Shown: positions 1 to 7,424, numbered from the stretch's first letter. The stretch is DNA of 11,731 bases from Planctomycetaceae bacterium (GCA_003445035.1 DLVV01000059.1:4476-16206); one strand, 5' to 3'. The notes: generated from the letters alone by a model not told the origin. Made by a program: numbers and translations.

Positions 1-2
1 TC

Positions 3-1277
3 AAGTTCGCCGACCCCGTGCCAGTCGACGGGGTGACCGAATCGGACGTCACGATGGCCTCGGTCTCACAGGTCAACGGCCGGACCGCACTGGTCATCCA
101 GCACAATGCCTTCCAGCACCTGGCCATCTACCGACAGGCCAAACCGCGAACCAAGGATGACGGTCGGTCCCCCGCGGCACCTCGCTTCGAACGCGTGGGA
201 CGGGCCGAGTCTCCCGACGCGGTGCTGTCGCTGTCCGACCAGGCCTGGCCGTCGTTGTGCGACTGGGAGAACGACGGGGACCAGGACCTGTTGGTCGGCG
301 GTGGCTACGGCTGGCCCCAGATCGTGATCAATTCGGGCACCGACGCCCGGCCCCGCTACGAGAACTCTCGCCGGATCCTTGCAGACGGGAAACCTATCCG
401 CCTGCTCCGAAATCCCCTTCTCGGCCCACCCCTCAACGGCCACAACATGGGTTATCCCTACCCGGTACTGGTCGACTGGGACGGCGACGGTCGCCGGGAC
501 CTGTTCTGTCCCAACGAGACCAACCGGATCTTCTGGTTCCCCAACATCGCCGACCGTGGCACCGCGCCCCGCTTCGGGCCACGACGACAGGTTCTCTGCG
601 ACGGGTTCCCCGACTCTCCGGAACTCAGGATGCTCTCGGCCACCCGTGCCGCCTCCCGCCAGTCCAACAACGGCGCCTACCCCTATGAACCCAAGCGGCC
701 ATTCATGTGGCGAACCGGTGCCGCGGTGGCCGACTTCAACGGCGACAACCTGCTGGACTTCGTCACCTGCGAGGGATCGGTCTTGCGGGCCGCGCTGTTC
801 GTCCAGTACCGCGACAACCGCGGCAACCTGAAACTCAAGCGGCACTCGGTCGTGAAGCTCAAGGATGGACGCGAACTCACCGGCCAGGTGGCGAAGCGGC
901 AAGCCACCTGGAGCGAGTCGTTCCGGCCGGTCGACTGGAACCGCGACGGTCTCATCGACCTGGTCTACAGCACCGGCGGTTCCCACCACGGCACGCTGGA
1001 CGGGGGCAGCATGTACCTGCTCGAGAACGTCGGCACCCGCACGGCCCCGCTGTTCGGTCCACCGCAGACCATGAAGTGCTACGGCCGCTCGATACGCATC
1101 ACCAACCACGGCCCCCATCCCTGGATCGGCGACTACAACGGCGATGGACTGCCCGACGTGATCGCGTGCGTCGAATGGAGTGTCTACCCGTTCTACTCAC
1201 ACGCCGCGCTGATGATGGACAAACCACCCGCCATCCGACTGACAGCGGCGGTGCCCGTCGAACGTGACAACCGCTAG
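3..1277 (+). CDS. FG-GAP/VCBS-repeat protein, 5' end outside window
   Basis: The reading frame is open to the first base of the window, so the GTG at 18 is not the real start; 424 residues are visible and the N-terminus is missing. Five copies of the calcium-loop motif D-x-[DN]-x-D-x-x-x-D-[LFV] are spread along it, near residues 82, 153, 239, 306 and 372 counted from the GTG (for example DWENDGDQD, DWDGDGRRD, DYNGDGLPD). These are FG-GAP/VCBS blades, which fold as a beta-propeller in secreted proteins. No ASPIC/UnbV or other C-terminal domain follows the last blade; the protein stops about 40 residues later at TAG. A signal peptide would lie outside the window. Substrate or partner is unknown. 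The family call is firm and the role is not. The gene converges on the symporter gene, with 74 bases between their stops. Confidence 0.85.
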   Translation, partial: KFADPVPVDGVTESDVTMASVSQVNGRTALVIQHNAFQHLAIYRQAKPRTKDDGRSPAAPRFERVGRAESPDAVLSLSDQAWPSLCDWENDGDQDLLVGGGYGWPQIVINSGTDARPRYENSRRILADGKPIRLLRNPLLGPPLNGHNMGYPYPVLVDWDGDGRRDLFCPNETNRIFWFPNIADRGTAPRFGPRRQVLCDGFPDSPELRMLSATRAASRQSNNGAYPYEPKRPFMWRTGAAVADFNGDNLLDFVTCEGSVLRAALFVQYRDNRGNLKLKRHSVVKLKDGRELTGQVAKRQATWSESFRPVDWNRDGLIDLVYSTGGSHHGTLDGGSMYLLENVGTRTAPLFGPPQTMKCYGRSIRITNHGPHPWIGDYNGDGLPDVIACVEWSVYPFYSHAALMMDKPPAIRLTAAVPVERDNR

Positions 1278-1305
1278 GTGACTGGCCACGGGACGTCGGA
1301 ACCAC

Positions 1306-1331
1306 TGCCGCCAGAGGATCAAGCGGCGGCA
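1306..1331. terminator. inverted repeat between convergent genes
   Basis: TGCCGCC (1306-1312) and GGCGGCA (1325-1331) form a perfect 7-bp stem with a 12-base loop. It lies in the 74-base gap between the stop of the VCBS gene and the stop of the symporter gene. There is no run of T on either side, so a classical intrinsic terminator is not shown. A two-way terminator or transcript-end stabiliser is inferred from position. Confidence 0.4.
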
Positions 1332-1351
1332 TCGCTCCAGCCCGGAACGGC

Positions 1352-3340
1352 CTAGGCGTCCACCGGACTCTCGGCCACCGGTCCCGGCTCGTTTCCCTGG
1401 GTCGCCAGGGAAACGGCGATCAGGGTCAGGAATCCCAGGGGAATGGTGACAATGCCCGGCTGGCTGAACGGCACCAGGGCCTGGTCCGCGTCCAGTCCGT
1501 AGACCTTCGAAAAGGTGTCGGCACTGAGCAGGATCCAGGCCAGCGAACTGGTCATGCCGACAACCACGGCGGCAATCACGCCCTGCCGCGTCGTGCGACT
1601 CCAGAACAGGCACATCACCAGTGACGGCAGATTCGCGCTGGCCGCGACGCTGAAAGCCCAGCCGACGAGATAACTGACGTTGAGTTCCTGGAAAAGGACT
1701 CCCAGGACGATGGCCACCAGGCCGACGACGACAGAGGCGATCTTGGCCACTCGGACCTGCTGGGCATCGGTCATTTCTATGCCCATCGCGTTGGCCATCA
1801 GGTCGTGTGTCACAGCACCGCTGGAGGCCAGGATCAGGCCGCTGACGGTGCCCAGCACCGTGGTGAAGGCGATGGCCGAGATGGCCGCAAACAGCCATTC
1901 ACCGATGCTGAATGCCAGCAGCGGGGCGGACATGTTGCTGTTGGTGACATCGAGCGTGCCACTGGTCATGGCGCCCAGGCCGAGGTAGAGGGTGAGCACG
2001 TAGAAAAACCCGATCGTGGCGATCCCCACGATCGTGCTCTTCCTCGCACTCGCCGCGTCCTTGACCGTGTAATAGCGGATCAGGATGTGGGGCAACGAAG
2101 CGGTTCCACAGAACAGGGCCAACATCAGCGACAACAGGTCGATCTTGTCGAGTAGCTTGTCACTGTGGATGCCCTGGAAGCGGGGGTGCATTCCCGGCTG
2201 CAGGATGCGGCTGCCGGCTGTTGGCTTCTGGAAGTAGACGGTCGTTGTGCTGCCGTCTTCGTGAATCAGCTTCTCGTTGCCCCACAACACCACCTCGCTC
2301 TCTTCGAGTGTGCTGAAGAACTCCAGGGGCCCCAGCGATCCGGTTTCGTCCTGGCCATCGGGCAATCGGCTGACGTATCCGACAGGATGAAGTTCGGGTT
2401 CCCCCTTCTTCGTCCCCTTCGGCATGCCGTTGACCAGCACCTGGCCGTCAGCGGTCTTCTTCAGTGTCTGTGTCTCGCGGAGGAACACGCCCGCTTCGCC
2501 CTGGTCCAGCCGCCAGACGGTGGCGACCTTGTCAGTGCCAGCGGCAATCCGTACGAACGGCCGGCCGACCCAGGCCCCCTCGGCCGGTGTGATCCTGGCC
2601 CCCTTGAGTCCCCACGTGGACGCGAGTTCCTTCTCCAGGGCCTCGACCTGGCGGACCGGATCGGTGTTGGTCAAGGGACCCAGCGTACGAAAAGTGTGGC
2701 CATCGGCTCCGCCCTCTTCGGCCGAAAATCCGCGAACCAGGATCATCACGGTCAGGATCGTGCTGAAAACGACCAGCAGCGATCCCTTGAGGAACTGGAC
2801 CCAGGTGGTCGAGACCATTCCGGCCATCACAACGATCAGGATCACCGTCGCCCCCACCAGCATCACGCCGACCCAGTGCGGGAATCCCAGCAACGGCTGA
2901 ACCAGCACTCCCGCTCCGACCATCTGCGGGATCAGGTAGAAGATGCTGACGGCCAGGGTGCTGATTCCCGCCACCAGCTTGATGCCCTTGGACCCGAAAC
3001 GAGCATCCAGCGCATCGGCGAAAGTGAACTTGCCCAACCGCTTCATCGGTTCGGCCACCACGAACAGGGCCACGATCCACCCGGCCAGGTAACCGATCGA
3101 ATACAGGAATCCGTCGTACCCGTAGAAGGCAATCATCCCACAGATGCCCAGGAACGAGGCGGCCGAGAGGTAGTCACCGGCGAAGGCGACGCCGTTGACA
3201 AACCAGGGGATCTGGCCATGCGCGGCGAAGTAGCCGGCCGAGGACTTCGCCTTGCGGCCCAGGAAAAAACTCAGGCCCAGCGTCAGTCCAACAAACACGA
3301 AAAAACAGCCGACGGCAATCGGTGAGGCTTCATAGATCAT
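1352..3340 (-). CDS. actP: ActP-like sodium:solute symporter with enlarged extracytoplasmic loop
   Basis: A 662-residue inner-membrane protein of the sodium:solute symporter family, closest by eye to the acetate/glycolate permease ActP. It shares with ActP the motifs GDYLSAASFLGI (residues 55-66), QMVGAG (139-144), TTWVQFLKG (178-186), SLPHILIRYYTVKDA (415-429) and AVTHDL (509-514). Hydrophobic segments run throughout except for residues about 205-395, which are soluble; E. coli ActP (about 549 residues) has only a short loop there. The ATG at 3340 is chosen because AGGAGG lies 7 bases upstream and because the start overlaps the DUF485 stop as ATGA, a sign of translational coupling. A longer in-frame extension would overlap DUF485. 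Likely imports a small carboxylate with sodium; the substrate is inferred, and no acetyl-CoA synthetase gene is nearby. Confidence 0.88.
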   Translation of the reverse strand: MIYEASPIAVGCFFVFVGLTLGLSFFLGRKAKSSAGYFAAHGQIPWFVNGVAFAGDYLSAASFLGICGMIAFYGYDGFLYSIGYLAGWIVALFVVAEPMKRLGKFTFADALDARFGSKGIKLVAGISTLAVSIFYLIPQMVGAGVLVQPLLGFPHWVGVMLVGATVILIVVMAGMVSTTWVQFLKGSLLVVFSTILTVMILVRGFSAEEGGADGHTFRTLGPLTNTDPVRQVEALEKELASTWGLKGARITPAEGAWVGRPFVRIAAGTDKVATVWRLDQGEAGVFLRETQTLKKTADGQVLVNGMPKGTKKGEPELHPVGYVSRLPDGQDETGSLGPLEFFSTLEESEVVLWGNEKLIHEDGSTTTVYFQKPTAGSRILQPGMHPRFQGIHSDKLLDKIDLLSLMLALFCGTASLPHILIRYYTVKDAASARKSTIVGIATIGFFYVLTLYLGLGAMTSGTLDVTNSNMSAPLLAFSIGEWLFAAISAIAFTTVLGTVSGLILASSGAVTHDLMANAMGIEMTDAQQVRVAKIASVVVGLVAIVLGVLFQELNVSYLVGWAFSVAASANLPSLVMCLFWSRTTRQGVIAAVVVGMTSSLAWILLSADTFSKVYGLDADQALVPFSQPGIVTIPLGFLTLIAVSLATQGNEPGPVAESPVDA

Positions 3341-3621
3341 GCCCCGTCCTCCTGGCTGACCACATCCTCGTGAGCTTCCGCTGAACCGGCTGCCTCGGCA
3401 TGGCCGTCGGATCGGCACACCCAGCCATAAACCAGCGACAGGATCAACGCCACCACAATCAGGCTGAACCCGGACCACACGGCCATGTTGACCCGTCCCG
3501 GCCCCATGACCTGCAATTGCTCGGCATCAAAGGCCATCAGCAACACAAATCCACCGTAGAGCAACAGGTACAACGTAAAGAGAACCAGCCCAATCCGCCG
3601 GTTGCTTCGATTGGTCGGCAT
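3337..3621 (-). CDS. DUF485 small membrane protein, symporter partner
   Basis: A 94-residue protein with two membrane segments, about residues 10-33 (with the motif TLYLLLYGGFVLLMAF) and 45-70, and a short acidic soluble tail. This is the DUF485 pattern; E. coli YjcH is the known member, encoded just before actP in the same order as here. Its exact role is not known; it is thought to assist the transporter. The ATG at 3621 is preferred over a GTG at 3648 because AAGGAA stands about 8 to 10 bases before it and because MPTNRSNRR gives the usual short basic N-terminus. Its stop overlaps the symporter start by four bases, so the two are one operon. I saw no convincing promoter for the pair in the 228 bases upstream. 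Confidence 0.85.
   Translation of the reverse strand: MPTNRSNRRIGLVLFTLYLLLYGGFVLLMAFDAEQLQVMGPGRVNMAVWSGFSLIVVALILSLVYGWVCRSDGHAEAAGSAEAHEDVVSQEDGA
3348..3353 (-). promoter_or_regulatory. ribosome binding site fixing the symporter start
   Basis: The minus strand reads AGGAGG here, 7 bases before the ATG at 3340-3338. It lies inside the end of the DUF485 gene. It decides for MIYEAS as the true N-terminus over the longer open frame that begins at 3478. Confidence 0.75.
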
Positions 3622-3655
3622 CGAGTCGATTTCCTTCCGGCAACGCACACGCCCG

Positions 3656-3677
3656 GGTGATTCAAGGACGGATCACC
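3656..3677. repeat. inverted repeat in the divergent promoter region
   Basis: GGTGAT (3656-3661) and ATCACC (3672-3677) are perfect 6-base inverted arms separated by 10 bases, centred 46 bases upstream of the DUF485 start. The arms are 16 bases apart start to start, a spacing that could suit a dimeric regulator. An operator for the symporter operon is possible, but six bases can arise by chance. Confidence 0.25.
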
Positions 3678-3756
3678 ACCGGGTCGAAAGCAGAATCAAG
3701 ATCCCTACACTGTCTGACGATGACCAGAATTGCCAGCCGAGAGAAACAGACGGCGA

Positions 3757-3786
3757 TTGCACGCCGAAAAACCACGGGGCTATGAT
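3757..3786 (+). promoter_or_regulatory. possible sigma-70-type promoter for the CRTAC1 gene
   Basis: TTGCAC (3757-3762) and TATGAT (3781-3786) are separated by 18 bases. The -10 matches the sigma-70 consensus at five of six positions, the -35 at three. Transcription would begin near 3793 and leave a leader of about 57 bases before the TTG start at 3850. This is the best promoter-like pair in the divergent gap. Confidence 0.4.
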
Positions 3787-3835
3787 GAACTCAGCCGCCC
3801 GGGGATTCCCCGACAGCGGTCTTGTTGATCGTGAC

Positions 3836-3840
3836 AGGGA
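3836..3840 (+). promoter_or_regulatory. ribosome binding site supporting a TTG start
   Basis: AGGGA lies 9 bases before the TTG at 3850. An in-frame TGA at 3832 rules out any earlier start, and no ATG or GTG occurs between that stop and 3850. Starting further downstream would cut into the membrane anchor. Confidence 0.55.
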
Positions 3841-3849
3841 CCAACCGGT

Positions 3850-6270
3850 TTGGACACACCGCACATCGAAGAGAGTTCCACGGCAGCGGACTCGCCAAGC
3901 GATGCGGCCGCTCCCCGCAGCCGGCACTGGCGCCGCTACGCGATCGGTGTGCTGATCCTCGCCGGTGGACTGGGCGCCGCCGCGTTGCTGGCCCGGCCGG
4001 AACCGCCGCCGATGTTGACCGATACCGACCTGAAGTATCTGCAGGACACCGAGCACTTCGGCGGGTTCGTCCTGGGTGACCGGGCACTGCCCATGCTGGC
4101 CGAAGCCCTCCGGGACGGTGACCGAGAATCCGTGCTGGCATTCTTTTCCGAATCGTTCGAAGGCCGCCTCTTCGACGACAACTCGGGGAAGTCCGCCACG
4201 TACCCCTTCGCGACATTTCGGTCCTGGACTGAAGAGGCAACGGCAGGCGAGCCCACCGGCCGAGACGAGTTCGTCGAGACACTGCTGTCCTACCGCCGAG
4301 AATTCGACAATACCCCGTCGGTCACCTGGAAGGTGATGCAGATGCAGCCGGTCACTCGCGGTCAACTCGACGGTCCGTGGGAGGGCAGCCTCAAGCTGCG
4401 GCTGGCCGGAGACCGGGTCGATGGAGGCCTGGCCGAGCGGGTCATCAAGTTCCGCTGCCGGATCACCGGCATCCATGACAAGACGCCCGAAGAGGACGGT
4501 TGGCTGGCCTCGTGCACCGCCTTCCGCGCCCAGCACGCCAGCGGCAAGACGCGACTGATGAGTGACATCACCGAGCGAACTGGGATCGACGTCGGCCGAC
4601 TGCACGACACCTGGAATCACTCCGAATCGCCACAGAAGCCGACCATCACCGGGGGCGTCTACCTGTCCGACTACAACCAGGATGGACGACTCGACCTGCT
4701 GCTCACCGACGTCTCGGGTCACCAGCTCTACCGGGGCGAAGGCGACGGACGCTTCAGCGACGTCACGCTCGAGATGGGCATCGACCCCAAGGCCGTGGGC
4801 ATCCGCGCCGTCTTCGCCGACTTCGACAACGACGGGTTCGAGGACCTGTTGATCGGCGAGACGATCTACCGCAATGACAGGGGCAGGAAGTTCGTGGTGC
4901 TCGAACCCGGACGCGACACGTCACTGAAACTCGGACAGTGCACCGCCTTCAGTGTGGTCGACTTCGACCGGGACGGAAAACTCGACCTCTATGCCGTCGG
5001 ACTCCCCCAACCGATGACCCGCCAAGTCGGCTGGCTCGGCGACAACGACATCGACCGCAACCAGTTGTGGCGAAACACCGGTGACTGGAAGTTCGAAGAT
5101 GTCACCGAAGCCTCCAACGCGAAGGGCAACGGGGCATGGACGTTCGCGGCCGTCTGGTTCGACGCCAATTCCGACGGGTGGCCCGACATGATGACCGCCT
5201 GCGAACTGGGAATGAACGCCTTCCTGATCAACAACGGCGACGGGACGTTCCGCGAAGTCGATCTGCCCGACGGCTTCGGCGGATTCTCGATGGGGATCAC
5301 CGTCGGCGATTTCGACAACGACGGTCGTCCGGACCCCTACGTCGCCAACATGTATTCGAAAGCCGGCGAGAGGATCGTGGCCAACCTCAGAACCGACGCC
5401 TACGACAGACGAATCGACGCCAAGATCCGCGACTTCGTGACCGGCAGCGAGTTGTACCACAACCAGGGCGACGGGACCTTCCGCCGCCTGGGCCGCACGA
5501 TCGGTGTCTCGGACGTCGGCTGGGCTTACGGGCCCACCTACGTCGACCTGAACAACGACGGGCTGATTGACCTGTATGCTCCGGTTGGGTTTCAGAGTGT
5601 CACCCCGGGCCGTCCCGACGGGTGACGCTGCGTCTGGCTGGCTGCCGTGACGCAGCCGTTTGACTGCATGGCCAAGGTCGACAACCTCCGCGAACTCGAC
5701 GGGCAAAACGGAGAGTTCTGGGTCCGCAATCCGTGGGAGTTCTCCAAGAGCGGCCAGAATCTTAGCGCCTACGAACGCAACGGCGTTTTTCTGAACGGCC
5801 AATCCGGCGACGAAACCCAATTCCACGACATCGGGTTCCTCTCCGGGGCCGACAACACCGGCGACGGGCGGAGCGTCTCGGCCTGGGACGTCACCGGTGA
5901 CGGACGCCCCGAACTGTTCGTGCGGCAAGCCGGCGGGGGAGCGCTGGTGGTCTACGAGAACCGTTTCCCGTCAGGGCACTGGCTGAAAGTCTCGCTCCGA
6001 GGCACCAGGAGCAACCGTTTCGGGATTGGAGCCAAGATCGTCTGCGAGACCGCTGAGCGAGTGATCCGCCGGGAACTCTACCCCCACATCAACTTCCTCT
6101 CACAGAGTCCCGCGATGTTGCACCTGGGACTGGGCGAATCCGAGCAAATCAAGCGGTTGACGGTGCACTGGCCCAGTGGGCAGGAGCAGGTCCTGGAAAA
6201 CGTGGCCGTCGACCGTCACGTGCAGATCACCGAAAACGACCCGAAAATCAAAACGATCCAGGCCCGGTGA
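3850..6270 (+). CDS. CRTAC1-type FG-GAP/ASPIC-UnbV protein, candidate selenoprotein (in-frame UGA at codon 592)
   Basis: Read through the TGA at 5623-5625, the gene encodes 806 residues; the frame is the same on both sides. Residues 27-50 are a basic-flanked membrane anchor. Residues about 60-240 form a soluble N-terminal domain I cannot name. Calcium-loop motifs of FG-GAP/VCBS type follow near residues 274, 324, 371, 438, 487 and 566, with a degenerate one at 680. The last ~100 residues (about 704-795, with GIGAKIVC, LHLGLG and VHWPSGQ) are an ASPIC/UnbV domain. This order is that of CRTAC1-family proteins. If the protein ended at codon 591 it would lose ASPIC/UnbV. The site reads PDG-U-RCVW, so Sec592 would have Cys594 two residues on, a redox-capable pair. 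Start is TTG. Alternatives are a nonsense mutation, a base error, or two separate polypeptides. Family is sure; selenocysteine is probable. Confidence 0.75.
5623..5625 (+). other. in-frame TGA, candidate selenocysteine codon
   Basis: The TGA follows ...RPDG and is followed in the same frame by CGC TGC GTC TGG (R-C-V-W). The codons straight after it keep the G/C-rich third positions of the rest of the gene, with no gap in coding character before the first possible restart (GTG 5647). That start has no Shine-Dalgarno sequence in front of it. Confidence 0.65.
5627..5656 (+). promoter_or_regulatory. SECIS-like hairpin directly after the in-frame UGA
   Basis: GCTGCGTC (5627-5634) and GACGCAGC (5649-5656) are perfect 8-base complements. 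Inside them U5635 can pair with G5647, leaving U5648 bulged, and GGC (5636-5638) pairs with GCC (5644-5646), leaving the loop UGGCU (5639-5643). The stem starts one base after the UGA, lies wholly inside coding sequence, and places loop guanosines about 14 bases past the UGA. Known bacterial SECIS elements, such as that of E. coli fdhF, are hairpins next to the UGA with guanosine near the start of the loop and a bulged U (on the 5' side in fdhF); SelB reads them. The distance to the loop is at the short end of the known range. The fold was drawn by eye. Confidence 0.6.
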
Positions 6271-6285
6271 CCCGCCAGGGGTCAC
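6267..6285. terminator. palindrome holding both convergent stop codons
   Basis: GTGACCC (6267-6273) and GGGTCAC (6279-6285) form a perfect 7-bp stem with a 5-base loop. The TGA of the CRTAC1 gene (6268-6270) and the TGA of the opposite gene (TCA at 6282-6284 on the plus strand) sit at mirror positions in the two arms. No T-run follows. Probably a compact two-way terminator. Confidence 0.45.
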
Positions 6286-6848
6286 TTCGCGATTTCGAAC
6301 TCGAAGTCGTTGGGACCACTCGCCTGGACATTCGCCTTGAGCCCCGATTTTTTCGGGTCTATGTACCTGGCGGGGAATGCACCCGGCTGGGGCCTGGATT
6401 CCTGTTCGCGGGCCATCGAATACATTGCCGTGGGACCAATCTGCGAGGGGTCGGTTCCGGCCGGCGGTGCACCCGGATCGGCGGTCAAAAACGCTTCGTC
6501 GTGGAACCGCAACGACCACGCTGGAACCTTCTCGACCCCGATCGCATAAGGCCCCGGCATCGCACCATCGTCGAACCGCAGGGTGGTCACATCGCAGCGA
6601 CCGTTGGGACCGGTCGTCCCAGCCGCCGACCGCAAGGGCATATCGTGGGCCAACGGGAACAGGGTGACCATCACGTCAGAAACCAGTTCGCCGTCTTGAC
6701 GAACAGTCACCGAGACCGGGACCGTTCCCAGGCCATCAGCGTCGCTCCAATCGACGGCCCGGATCACGACCAGAAGCGCGATCAGTAGAACCAGCGAGAG
6801 AATGGCCCAGAACGGTCGGTTGTTGGCTTGCTGTGTGCCGGTCGCCAT
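6282..6848 (-). CDS. membrane-anchored transthyretin-like (carboxypeptidase-regulatory-like) protein
   Basis: A 188-residue protein with one N-terminal membrane helix (about residues 13-30) and a soluble beta-rich remainder outside the membrane. The soluble part carries the marks of a common planctomycete family: a repeat of the type V-x-V-x-x-x-G-x-x-V-x-x-V-x-V-T-L-F-P (residues about 43-65), a T-x-x-x-G-x-x-x-V-T-T strand, DDGAMPGPY near residue 92, and the C-terminal signature PARYIDPKKSGL with a final acidic strand. Such proteins are usually annotated as carboxypeptidase regulatory-like or transthyretin-like; function is unknown. The ATG at 6848 has AGGAG 8 bases before it. Convergent with the CRTAC1 gene, with 11 bases between the stops. 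Family assignment rests on motif memory. Confidence 0.8.
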   Translation of the reverse strand: MATGTQQANNRPFWAILSLVLLIALLVVIRAVDWSDADGLGTVPVSVTVRQDGELVSDVMVTLFPLAHDMPLRSAAGTTGPNGRCDVTTLRFDDGAMPGPYAIGVEKVPAWSLRFHDEAFLTADPGAPPAGTDPSQIGPTAMYSMAREQESRPQPGAFPARYIDPKKSGLKANVQASGPNDFEFEIAK

Positions 6849-6882
6849 GGTCGTTGCTCCTGCCCCATCCTGTTCGCTGACA

Positions 6883-6911
6883 ATTCTCCATTCTCGTCAT
6901 CCGGATCTCAA
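6883..6911 (-). promoter_or_regulatory. possible promoter of the transthyretin-like gene
   Basis: On the minus strand TTGAGA (6911-6906) and GAGAAT (6888-6883) are 17 bases apart, matching sigma-70 consensus at five and four of six positions. The start of transcription would fall near 6875, about 27 bases before the ATG. Confidence 0.4.
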
Positions 6912-6963
6912 CCCCGAACCGCTGTCGTCAGCGTGACTGGCCAGAGTCAATTCCCACGGCACA

Positions 6964-7127
6964 TTGAGACCGGTGGTGGACCAGGAGCAGCCACCGGGAC
7001 CGGAGACGGATGGAGTCGAGAGGAAAATCACGGTCACCGCCGACGTGCACCTGGTGTCCGGAGACGATGGACACCCCGAGCGACTGTCAGCGAAACCGGA
7101 ATTCGCAGATTCCTGGTCGTCGACAGC
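6964..7127 (+). other. stretch with coding-like codon use, no recognised gene
   Basis: In the frame beginning TTG at 6964, about 54 codons show roughly 70% G or C at the third position, and the peptide (with VERKITVTADVHLV and GHPERLSAKPEFADSW) looks less random than other frames here. The frame continues beyond 7127 as a shadow of the ATPase remnant, which lies in another frame. No ribosome binding site precedes it and I do not recognise the protein. It may be a piece of a decayed gene, possibly the same one as the ATPase remnant joined by a frameshift. The rest of 6912-7100 shows nothing I can support. Confidence 0.25.
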
Positions 7128-7424
7128 GATGAAAACGAGTTCCGCGTTGTCGATCTCAGCACCGGGGCTCGCGAACAGGTCTTTCTCGGTGCCCGCATCG
7201 CACTCGACAACGAACCCTCCTTCCTGGTCCTCGACGATGCGTTCCAGCATTCCGACTGGAACCGCAGGGAGCAACTGGTCCCACAGGCCGTTGGACTGGT
7301 CGAAGCGGGGTGGCAGGTGCTCTACTTCACCATAGACGATCACATTCGAGATCTGTTCAACACGGTGGGCGACCGCTACGTCTCCCACTCCCTGTCCGAA
7401 CCCAGTCCCTCGGAAGACCGGTGA
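7101..7424 (+). pseudogene. C-terminal remnant of an SbcC/YhaN-like ABC ATPase
   Basis: About 107 codons carry the end of an ABC-type ATPase: LSTGAREQ is the signature motif, FLVLDDAF the Walker B motif with its acidic pair, and QHSDWNRREQLV plus GWQVLYFTIDDHIRDLF the usual end, including the switch-region histidine. Families of this kind (SbcC, YhaN and related DNA-repair or SMC-like ATPases) are many hundreds of residues long, with an N-terminal Walker A and coiled coils, all missing here. The distance between signature and Walker B also looks shorter than usual. The open frame runs back to 6828, but sequence before about 7100 is not recognisable and overlaps the neighbour's start region. 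The TGA at 7422 is 3 bases before the aminotransferase ATG, so the two were probably one operon. It cannot bind ATP as it stands. Confidence 0.65.

Noticed and set aside
66..1118. Long open frame on the minus strand opposite the VCBS gene
   Set aside because: Composition shadow: the plus strand carries five calcium-loop motifs in frame, while the minus peptide shows no recognisable domain. The same applies to 2165-3325 (+), 3673-4722 (-), 4921-5928 (-), 6897-8714 (-) and 7310-8617 (+).
3341..3478. N-terminal extension of the symporter to an earlier start at 3478
   Set aside because: The extra 46 residues are Arg/Gly-rich, overlap the DUF485 gene in another frame and lack a ribosome site. The ATG at 3340 has AGGAGG at 7 bases.
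3622..3648. GTG start at 3648 for DUF485
   Set aside because: The ATG at 3621 has a good AAGGAA site and gives the usual short N-terminus; the extension adds no recognisable sequence.
3683..3711. Second promoter-like pair TCGAAA / TACACT on the plus strand
   Set aside because: Spacing is 16 and the matches are weaker than the TTGCAC / TATGAT pair nearer the gene; kept only as a note.
3673..4722. Minus-strand gene overlapping the divergent promoter and the CRTAC1 N-terminus
   Set aside because: The peptide has no family features and would cover the ribosome site, promoter and membrane anchor of a better-supported gene.
4669..5571. Recurrent GACTTCGACAACGACGG-like DNA as a tandem DNA repeat
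   Set aside because: The similarity comes from repeated D-x-D-x-D-G protein motifs with biased codons; the spacing is irregular and there is no DNA-level repeat unit.
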